Part shown: positions 56,494-64,000 of the stretch, piece by piece | How positions within the stretch are numbered: position 1 is the first letter of the stretch | How the letters are laid out: each line of letters opens with the position of its first letter | Source of the DNA: Budorcas taxicolor | Lineage: Eukaryota; Chordata; Mammalia; Artiodactyla; Bovidae | Assembly: GCF_023091745.1 (NCBI RefSeq) | Contig: NC_068925.1 | Coordinates: 71,799,085 to 71,863,084, forward strand | Reading direction: 5' to 3' | DNA length: 64,000 nucleotides | Notes under the pieces: generated by a model | The model's database searches: none | Told to the model about the DNA's origin: nothing | Seen by the model: only the letters and a program-made list of their open reading frames with translations | Program-made: the position numbers and the translations under genes

Positions 56494-56653
56494 CAGTTCA
56501 GTTCGATCATTCAGTCCTGTCTGACTCTTTCTGACCCCATGGACTGCAGCATGCCAGGCTTCCCTGTCCATCACCAACTCCAGGAGTTCACTCAAACTCA
56601 TGTCCATCAAGTCGGTGATGCCATCCAACCATCTCATCCTCTGTCATCCCCTT
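56494..56653 (-). mobile_element. BovB LINE 3' end fragment
   Basis: 160 bases from tcagttcagttcgatcattc to atcctctgtcatccccttc, where an L1 3' end begins. Confidence 0.85.
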
Positions 56654-56800
56654 CATTGCTTTACAATGTTGTGTTAGTTTCTGCTGTACAGCAAAGTAAA
56701 TCACCTATACGTATATCCCCTCTTTTTGGGATGTCCGTCCCCTTTAGGTCGCCACAGAATGTTGAGTAGAGGCCCCTGTGCTATAGTTTCTCATAAAGCC
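56654..56800 (-). mobile_element. ruminant L1 3' UTR fragment
   Basis: tttacaatgttgtgttagtt, tctgctgtacagcaaagtaa and cccctgtgctatag are the reverse of the ruminant L1 3' end. It abuts the BovB fragment. Confidence 0.8.
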
Positions 56801-57066
56801 TCTTTCTATACATTGAGGCTACTACCATACTGTGATTTGTGTTTACAAGTGTGTGTGTGTCTTTGTGAACATCCTTGTGGTTTCTGATTTCCTATCCTGC
56901 CCACAGTAGGTGATCAATAATTATTTCTCAAATGACTTCCAGGCTGCGGAGGGACCCTGACACTAACTCCATCCCTGTTCTTGGTGGTCACTCATTGTCC
57001 CCATGAGTCCAGATCCCCAGCCTCTCAGAACTGTCTTTCAGCCATTTCATGTTCTGCCCCTCCACT
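56801..57066. other. unassigned intergenic DNA
   Basis: Short GT repeat near 56850. No gene recognised. Confidence 0.5.
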
Positions 57067-57186
57067 GGGCTTCCCTGGTAGCTCAGCTGGTAAAGAATCC
57101 GCCTGCAATGCAGGAGACCCCGGGTTGATTCCTGGGTCGGGAAGATCCCCTGGAGAAGGGATAGGCTACCCACTCCAGTGTTCTTG
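57067..57186 (+). mobile_element. Bov-tA SINE, first unit of a head-to-tail pair
   Basis: Full tRNA-like head (gggcttccctggtagctcag) and half the BovA body. It ends at ccactccagtgttcttg, and the next SINE head follows with no spacer. Confidence 0.9.
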
Positions 57187-57390
57187 GGCTTCCCTGGTGG
57201 CTCAGACAGTAAAGAATCTGCCTGGAGTGTGGGAGACCTGGGTTCGATCCTTGGGTCGGGAAGATCCCCTGGAGAAAGGGAATGGCAACCCCCTCCAGTA
57301 ATCGTGCCTGCAGAATCCCATGGACATAGGACCTGGCAGGCTACAGCCCATCGGGTCACAAAGAGTCAGACATGACTAGGTGACCAAGCA
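57187..57390 (+). mobile_element. Bov-tA SINE, second unit of the pair
   Basis: Complete copy: ggcttccctggtggctcaga, gttcgatccttggg, body and tail agacatgactaggtgacc. Confidence 0.9.
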
Positions 57391-58019
57391 CCGCAGCACA
57401 GGCCCTCCACTGCCAGGGGCCTGGAGCCATGCTGCCTGGATGAGACACACCCTCATTGCCCAGGCCCCCTCACCTCCTCCAGCTCACAGCGCTGGGATTG
57501 GCATTAGGCTAATTGTGTTGTACAAAGGGAAAGGGTCCCGGTGACCCAGCCTCAGTCCTGGCTCCCCTCATTCAAGAGCCAGCCTGCAATACCAGCAAGT
57601 GGCCACAAGGGGCTCTCTGGAGGTGCCTCTTGGCCCAGGGCAGGAGGTCACTCGTGGGCAGCTCTTTCCTGATGAAGCCTTGGGGGGTCTCCAAGTGCTG
57701 ACGCCCCACCATCCCTCTTGGCTGCCTCATCCTGATGTTTTACCCGTAGCCATCTGTAAGCTGTTGTTTTCTATCTTAACCCAGTACTCTCTGCGTTCCC
57801 ATGAGCCTCTCTTCTGGGCACCCCCTCTACTGATCGCGGCCACAGGGGGAGGTCACCTCCGCTTTTGTCAGTTCCTCTTCCTTTAAATGAGGGCCACACC
57901 TACACCATGAGCTCCCTGTCTTTCAGGATGTGGGCTAGGAAACTGTCCCGTTCTGTCTCCTCAACACCTCCTGCCTGCCCACTTCTGCCCACACTGCCTG
58001 TTTCTGCCCCCCAAGTTCA
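57391..58019. other. unassigned intergenic DNA
   Basis: No gene recognised; the second half may be L2 but is too diverged to claim. Confidence 0.4.
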
Positions 58020-58600
58020 AGGCTCCCTGACTCTGGCCAGGATCAATGCAATGGCTTCCTGGAGAATTTCCTGTCTCCAGACTGCCCCCTGCCCATCCGC
58101 TTTCCACCCTGGAGCCAGAGAGATGTAACTCTCACCAGGCACTGGCTTTTCAGTGGTCCCCCAAGTCTCGGCCACTCAGACAGTACTCCAGGGCTCCCCA
58201 AGACCCAGCGGCCCGATTCTCCAGCCTCACCGCCCTCCTCTCTTGCCCTCCAACCAGCTGCACTGAAATACTTGCGGTTGCTCAACACAAGTGACATTGC
58301 AAGCCTTTGTACTTTGCCCGCAATCTTTCCCGTGGCCTGATGGTCTACCCACCTCTCTCCCAGCCTCCCCCACCTTTACCTTTGTTCCTCATCCTTCTTC
58401 CACCTGGCAGAGCCCTGTTCATCCTCAGAGCTGCCAGTGCCCCTGCGAGGCCTGCCCTAAGCCCCAGCTCCTTCCCATGCCCCAGCACCCCTCCTCTGAA
58501 TAGATCTTGTCCCCCAAACACACATCTCTTGTCTGTCGCTCAGAGTTGTGATATTTCCTTATAGCTTGTCTGGCCTCCTTCCCTGTCTCTGGACCTCCCT
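58020..58600 (+). mobile_element. L2 LINE 3' region
   Basis: Diverged L2 in order: agccagagagatgtaactct, cttgcggttgctcaacac, tgcaagcctttgtactttg, cctctgaatagatcttgtc. Confidence 0.5.
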
Positions 58601-59989
58601 ATGGGACCGGGGTGGCATGTTGCCCGAAAGCTGTTGCACCTAGGTAACTGGCTCTCTGCACCATCACCTCCCACCTTGAACAAGTCCTTTAAATGCTCCT
58701 GAACGTCCCCTTTGCTGATCTGCAAAATGAAGAGATGTGGGCTTCGGAAGGGGGCACATACGTGAAAGAAGCTAATAAACAGTTGAGGGCACGTGGTTTT
58801 GTTGCGTTTTCTTCCTCCAGACTAGTGTTTACCTGCACTTGCCTGTGTGGAAATCATAAGATCAAAGGAATGTGGATGTGATCTTTTTTGTAGTTTCTCC
58901 ACCTTGAGTCCAGGGGAAAGCTGGTGAAGGGTAAACCATTAATTCTGTCCCCTCCAGCAGCTCCTAGTCTTCTCAGAAGCCCTGGGTTAATGATTCTGAG
59001 GTTGTTTTCCTCACAGGGTCAATTTGTATCTAATCTTTGGCATGGTGTGTCCTTTCTTTCTTAAGAAAAACTTGACTCATCCTGGGGTCAGGAAACTTGT
59101 TCTGCCAGGAAACGCAGTGCATGTGTGTAGGTCTCAGGCTGTCTCCCTTTCTCATCGGTGGCCCCACCATCACCAAGAGCCCACTATCCCCCGGCAAACA
59201 GAAGAGACCTCTCCTCTCCCCACTCCCCACGCTGCGATCTGTGGAAGTCACAGACTGAAGGTCCGGGAAGCTGTCGCCTAACAAATAATCTCCTTCATAT
59301 GAGATTTAAGGATTTGGTGTTGGAACCCCAGGAATAAAAATGTCCCTGAAGCTTGTGTATGGAGAAACCCTTCTGAGCCTAGCGTTCAAGAGTTTAATTA
59401 GCAGCTCAGAAGGACTGGATTGCAGAAAGAGGAAGCTCCATTCAGGAGTGGACCCTGGAACTCCAGGCAGGAGCCTGTTCATGGCTGCAACGCAGGTCAC
59501 GCCAGGGGCTAGCAGCTTGGGAGCCAGACACAGCCATGGAGTTAAGGCCAGCTGTGGGTTTACTGAAGTTCAGAAACGGATTCACAGAGTGTCCCCAGCC
59601 CCCACTTCTCAATCCGGTAAAACTGATGCTCCTCTCTGTGGTTTTGGAACGTGGTGGTACGAATGCTGGTGCCTCGGGTTCCTGTGCTGCTTCTGTCTAA
59701 GGCTTGTTTACTTGCCTCCTTGCCATCCTTCAGACAGGACTTTGCATAAAAGAGTGGGCTGGTAGATCACTATTCTGCAAAGATCCTGTTGTGCGACTGG
59801 AGCAGGTTACCTTCTCCGAGCCTCAGTGTTCTCATCTGTAAAATAGGCATATCGTTCCTTCTTTTTCTAATAACCAGAGTTCTTGTAATTTACCTTAAAT
59901 AAATGCAAGGTGAAGAGACCAGGCATTTCAGACAGATCACTTTTGTGCATATATAAAAGTGAAAACATGAGGGAAAGGCATTGGCAATA
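58601..59989. other. intergenic DNA with one MIR
   Basis: About 59790-59860 carries a MIR core (ggttaccttctccgagcctc, ctcatctgtaaaatagg). No gene recognised otherwise. Confidence 0.5.
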
Positions 59990-60560
59990 ATTTCACAACT
60001 GCCGCAGTGATTGTAGTGATCCAACTTCAGAGATAGTACAATGTGAAAAACACACCTATGTACCCACTCTCTTGCTTAAGACAGAACAGTTCCCAGCAAC
60101 ACTGATAGACTTGGACCCACCTCCTTGATCTAGCCTGTCCATCCTAGAGAACACTGTCCTGAATTTTGCGTTTATTATTCCCTCACTTTTGGTACAGTTT
60201 TATGAAACCTACCCCTTATGCAATACATTGATCTTATTTCTGAATGGTTCTGTAAGTAGATTACATCCCATTCTTTGATGTCTTTAAAAATCATGAGAAG
60301 TTATCTGTGATAATGTGTATAGCTCCATTTCTCACTATTGAATATCCCACTCTCTTCCTATCCTACTGTATTAATCCTGTTGATGGAAATTTGGGCTGTT
60401 TCCAGTGTTTTGCTATTAAATTATTTTGCTATAAACATGCTCATAGTTGTTTCTTAGAACACGTGTGTTCCTCCTGGGTATATACCTGGGAGGGGAATGG
60501 CTAAGTCTAGATGAGAGTCCTCGCTGTTCTGACTGCCAGCAAACACTGCTGCACCTTATT
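59990..60560 (-). mobile_element. old L1 3' UTR fragment
   Basis: The + strand reads as antisense L1: ccatcctagagaacactgtc, atgttttgctattaaatta-like words, ctgggtatatacctgggagg and ggaatggctaagtc. Confidence 0.7.
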
Positions 60561-60839
60561 TCTGTGCACTGAACAGCCAGAGGGGATGGGAGTTCTGTTC
60601 TCAATTTGTTTACAGACCTGCAGGGGTAATAAACATTTATAGAAAAGATAGGGAGACAGTGAAGAAGAGTTTCCCAGGCCACAGTCTGACTTTCAGCCAC
60701 GGCCCTGAGCAGCAAAGCCAGAAAGGAATGGAGGCCGGACGGGGCACCGCTGTTGGCACTGGGCATGTGTGTGAGGTGGGGCTGTCCTCGAGTGGACCAG
60801 TCTCAGGCTCCGGCTCAGCTGACATCACAGAATCCACTG

Positions 60840-60847
60840 TGACGTCA
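60840..60847. promoter_or_regulatory. consensus CRE palindrome TGACGTCA
   Basis: A perfect cAMP response element, with a one-mismatch copy (tgacatca) 20 bases to the left at 60820-60827. It lies about 70 bases past the GARIN4 poly(A) signal. A binding role is inferred from the motif only. Confidence 0.45.
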
Positions 60848-60914
60848 CAGTCGGGCTTCGGGACCTGGAAATGCAGAGAGAACGCTGCAGGCCACTTTCA
60901 GGTTGTATGGTTCT

Positions 60915-60920
60915 TTTATT
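60915..60920 (-). terminator. GARIN4: GARIN4 poly(A) signal AATAAA
   Basis: AATAAA on the - strand 86 bases after the GARIN4 stop codon, the first such hexamer downstream; implies a 3' UTR of about 110 bases. Confidence 0.75.
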
Positions 60921-61005
60921 TAACCTGCAGTAAGGAAGCTGGCATACGCTCGCCAGGGATATTTCCCTGAGCTCTGGTCCCCTTTGCAGCTTCCAGCTCT
61001 GGGTC

Positions 61006-62763
61006 CTATTGATGAGCTGCAACGGTCACTGTCTCCGTGGCCTCAGATGTCACACTCCCAGCGATTTCCAGCCCCTGGCCACTCTCTGCCGTCTCCACAA
61101 TGGCCTCCATTCTTTTCCTTTCCACCGCCTTCGCCAAGATGTCCACATCTTTATTGTGTGACAAGGCCACTGTCTTCGTAGTGAGATTGGCTCGGACATT
61201 CCTCAAGAAAGAGCTGATCCTGCTGAGTCTCTTGTTGGTGGAAAGTGAACTCCCGGTAGACAAGCTCCTGGCCGATTTGTGCGAGGTCCTGGACTCCTTG
61301 GTGATGGGAGCGTGGCTGACGCCTTTGTGCACAGTGCCCCGCTTGCTGTCCCCCGGGCTGCCGTGGCCTTTCTCCTTTTTGTCATCCCTCGTGGCTCTCT
61401 GGCCACCTGAGGACCGGCTGGCTGTCTTCCGGATTGCCTTGTCCCCCACGGTCTTGTGGCGGCCTTCGGCTGACCCGCGGGGATGCGAGCCCCTGAGAGC
61501 GCGCTCCTTCTCGCGGCGTTCCCTCCTCTCCCTTCTTCCCCTGCGGGCCTGGGACACTCTCCGGGGCCTCTCTTCCTGTTCACTCTCTTGGTCTTCCTGC
61601 GGCAAGGCTGAGATGAGGGTCCCCTCATCCTCCTGAACGGCTTTTCCTTTGGCAGTCTTCCTGGTGGCCTCCGCTCCAAACATAGTCATGCTGGCTTCTG
61701 GGGAGAGGCTGGTGGATGTGCTGGAAGGGTACTCCAAGTTTTTGGCACCATGAGCCAAGGCCGTTTTCCTGGTCCTCAGGGAGGTTTTGGCAGCACCTGC
61801 CATGGCTATGTTGCTTTTGCTTCCTTCTGGGCCCTTGGTGACGGTGACTTCAATGGCCATGCTCCGCTCTTCAGAGGCATGGGACTTGGTCACGTTCAGA
61901 TTGCCCTCTGTGGCATCTGCTGCGGCCACCTGCGTCATCACCCCCGCTGCTGACTCTTCATCAAGCTCCCTGGGTTTGGTGTTTGCCATGGCCCCATCGG
62001 GCATAGGATCGGGACTGTAGAAGTCCAGTGGGAGGCCCTCCCCGCCGGCAAAAGCTGCAGAGGTGGCCCCAGACACCTCGGAGCCCACGTGGAGGCTCCT
62101 GACGCTTACCTGGTCCTGATCGCCCCGGCCTTGGAAATCCATGGCCGTCGGGCTCCTCCTGTCCTCCTCGAACACGGGCATGCAGATCATGTCCCCGGCT
62201 GGAATGGCATAGGTGCTGCTCTGACTGTCCACTGGCGGCCGCAGGAGGTAGATGAGCTTCTCCCAGTAGGCGAAGAGGTCTTCCCGCGAGTCCAGCGGGG
62301 GGCACAGATGCAGGTAGCAGGAGCGGCCGGTGGCGAACTTCAGGCGCAGCTGTTGTTTCTCGCGGTCGTGAATGGAGATCCTCACGAACTTCAAGGGAAG
62401 GAGCCTGGTGAGCTCTAAGGTCTTTGCAGCCTTGCGGCTCTTGGCCTTGGTGGTCTGGCCACGGCCTGCGTGGTCGTCGCAGCCGGTGGCCGGCCGGGCC
62501 AGTAGCATAACGTCTGGGAGGGGGAGGAGGGGGCTGGTGGATGCGATGCCCACGGTCACCATGCGGACGCGGTTGTGCACGTCGATCACTTCTCCCCTCT
62601 TGGTGATTTGGATAAAGTCGCTCTCGAAGATTGGGGCATACTTAAATATGTCGTACTCACCCTTGTGCAGTTGCCGCTGCAGTTTGCCCATGGTGGTGTT
62701 GAACAGGCCTGCTCCGGCGCCGCTCTGGGCCGTGTGATACGGTAGCAGAGACTCCCGGCTCAT
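61006..62763 (-). CDS. GARIN4: GARIN4 (FAM71A), Golgi-associated RAB2 interactor 4, complete single exon
   Basis: A 585-codon uninterrupted frame from ATG at 62763-62761 to TAG at 61008-61006. The human protein is about 594 residues and is also encoded by one exon. The N-terminus (MSRESLLPYHTAQS, then KGEYDIFKYAPIFESDFIQI at 34-53) is nearly identical to FAM71A as I recall it. The GARIN (DUF3699) domain lies at about 110-185 (KFVRISIHDREKQQLRLKFA; LFAYWEKLIYLLRPP). The tail is low-complexity: acidic at 374-399, then very Arg/Lys-rich at 401-425, then Ser/Lys-rich to 525. Family members bind RAB2 at the Golgi and act in acrosome formation in spermatids; the role of this member is less clear. 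The start has a fair Kozak context (agccATGa, G at -3) and no upstream in-frame ATG is needed. It converges on BATF3. Confidence 0.96.
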   Translation of the reverse strand: MSRESLLPYHTAQSGAGAGLFNTTMGKLQRQLHKGEYDIFKYAPIFESDFIQITKRGEVIDVHNRVRMVTVGIASTSPLLPLPDVMLLARPATGCDDHAGRGQTTKAKSRKAAKTLELTRLLPLKFVRISIHDREKQQLRLKFATGRSCYLHLCPPLDSREDLFAYWEKLIYLLRPPVDSQSSTYAIPAGDMICMPVFEEDRRSPTAMDFQGRGDQDQVSVRSLHVGSEVSGATSAAFAGGEGLPLDFYSPDPMPDGAMANTKPRELDEESAAGVMTQVAAADATEGNLNVTKSHASEERSMAIEVTVTKGPEGSKSNIAMAGAAKTSLRTRKTALAHGAKNLEYPSSTSTSLSPEASMTMFGAEATRKTAKGKAVQEDEGTLISALPQEDQESEQEERPRRVSQARRGRRERRERREKERALRGSHPRGSAEGRHKTVGDKAIRKTASRSSGGQRATRDDKKEKGHGSPGDSKRGTVHKGVSHAPITKESRTSHKSARSLSTGSSLSTNKRLSRISSFLRNVRANLTTKTVALSHNKDVDILAKAVERKRMEAIVETAESGQGLEIAGSVTSEATETVTVAAHQ

Positions 62764-63499
62764 GGCTGGCTGTGATCACGACAAGCTGCTCTGGCGAGAC
62801 GGGCCCCTGGGTCTTCCTTTCCTTGGCCTCCTTGGCAGAAGAGGGAGCCGCGGTTTCCTGTGTCACGCAGACGGCTCCACGGCAGGTCCCCCAACCCCAC
62901 CACACCCCACAGAGCCTCCCAGAGGCAGGAGTGGGGGTAAGGGTGTGGGTAATCGCCGTGAGGATGCTGCAGGGCGCCTGGACCCCAGGCTGAGTCTCTT
63001 CAAGTGTGTTGCAGAGATATGGTAGGCCCCACTCAGCCTCACCTCGCTTCTGCTTCTGGCTTTTTGTCTCTGCGAGAGGCTGTGAAACTGCAGTCCTAGT
63101 GAAAGAAGTGACCACTTTCTCAGCCGAAACTCCCTGTGCAGCCATATTTATCCTGGCTATCCTTTGTGACCTGTCACTGTCTCATATGCCTTTGTCCCAT
63201 CCCTCAGCCACCCCCTCCAGGCAGGGCCACCCCATTGCCCTGCATAGAGGACAGGTCCACCCTGCCAGGGGCTCAGGCATGTACCAAAATAAAAATGTCT
63301 ACAAATGGGAAAGTTTTGTCTGGTTCTCTTTTACTCTCCCCCAAATTCGGCAACTGGATGAAGCCTATAGGTATGTCAGAGGATGGGATGCACTTGAGGC
63401 ATTCGAGCTCATGGTTTAATTGTATCGAACAATGTAGAATTGGCAGTCTCAGTCCTTAGTCTGTCCATTTATAAAATCTCAGTAAATGTTGATGGTGAT
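62764..63499 (-). promoter_or_regulatory. GARIN4: GARIN4 upstream region, promoter candidate
   Basis: The promoter is expected here on position. A TATA-like word (ggataaatatgg) is on the - strand near 63142-63155, about 385 bases before the start codon. An ATG at 63145 opens a 162-codon frame that overlaps the GARIN4 start in another frame. No CpG island is seen. The true transcription start cannot be fixed from sequence. Confidence 0.35.
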
Positions 63500-63690
63500 T
63501 TTAATAATAACATTAAAAATTGCTTCTCCAAGCCCATGCAGTGTTCTTCACGTATGCTCGTAAGAGTCCATTGAGTTTGGTACTGTTGCTACTGTTCCCA
63601 GCTCACAGGTAAAGAAACTGAGGTGCCTTCTCTTAGATCTGATGGTAGCAGAGGCAGTATTTGAATGCAGGTCTACCTGATTCTAAATGT
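63500..63690 (-). mobile_element. MIR SINE
   Basis: Reverse MIR order: ttgctactgttcccagctca, caggtaaagaaactgaggtg, gcagtatttgaatgcagg. Confidence 0.75.
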
Positions 63691-63920
63691 TGTTTAGAAT
63701 CTTTGTTCTGAATGCTATAGTACTTAGCCTCACAAACAATGCTTGGGCCCACCAAAAGTATTCACACTGGACTGATTTAACTACCTTTACGAGAAGATCT
63801 GTTTTTAGAATTTGCATAATTCTATGTGTGTATATATATTATGGAGAGAACCCAAGGCATCACATGGGCTGGTTTGGCGATTGAATTACCTGAGAGATCG
63901 CCTCAGATCCTCCCCACTTT

Positions 63921-64000
63921 CAGTTCAGTCACTCAGTCGTTTCTGACTCTTTGCGACCCCATGGACTGCAGCACGCCAGGCTTCCCTATCCATCACCAAC
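63921..64000 (-). mobile_element. BovB LINE 3' end, running off the window
   Basis: cagttcagtcactcagtcg and gactgcagcacgccaggctt are the BovB 3' end on the - strand. The copy continues past position 64000. Confidence 0.9.

Noticed and set aside
61037..61636. 199-codon + strand frame opposite GARIN4
   Set aside because: Shadow of the GARIN4 coding sequence; no independent support.
1..64000. CRISPR arrays, operons, phage or bacterial mobile elements
   Set aside because: None seen; spaced direct repeats are all target duplications or SINE copies, and the DNA is mammalian.

Overview
This is nuclear DNA from a ruminant, most likely a bovid. The evidence is the repeat content: BovB (RTE) LINEs, Bov-tA and BOV-A2 SINEs, CHR-type tRNA-Glu SINEs, ruminant L1 3' ends, a BTMAR-like mariner end, and older mammalian L2, MIR, MLT1 and Tigger1 copies. 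There are no operons, ribosome binding sites or other bacterial features. I cannot separate cattle, sheep, goat or another bovid from sequence alone.

Only two protein-coding loci are supported. At the left end, on the + strand, lies the terminal coding exon of BATF3 (2460-2645), with intron to its left and a short 3' UTR with AATAAA at 2919-2924. At the right end, on the - strand, lies a complete single-exon GARIN4 (formerly FAM71A) gene (61006-62763) with its own poly(A) signal at 60915-60920. The two genes converge, which agrees with the human 1q32.3 order ATF3 - FAM71A - BATF3 as I remember it. They do not act in one pathway as far as is known: BATF3 is an AP-1 family transcription factor of dendritic cells and GARIN4 is a testis-type RAB2-interacting protein.

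The roughly 58 kb between them is intergenic and heavily built from transposons. Main blocks: BovB copies at 3562-4928 (-), 20181-22986 (+), 23834-24938 (-), 27348-27650 (+), 32214-32818 (-), 35907-36979 (+), 41119-41678 (-), 43870-44412 (+), 48953-49303 (-), 50443-50790 (+), 50930-51395 (-), 56494-56653 (-) and 63921-64000 (-, running off the window). There is also a near-complete Tigger1 DNA transposon (11049-14092) interrupted by an LTR, a solo LTR with four-base target duplication (53363-53819), and about thirty tRNA-headed SINEs. Many insertions are nested and their target-site duplications can be read directly.

The one non-repeat feature between the genes that stands out is a CpG island at about 37457-38000, far from either annotated gene. 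No new defence, metabolic or mobile system is visible; the most interesting observations are retrotransposition scars and possible effects of repeats on the two genes.
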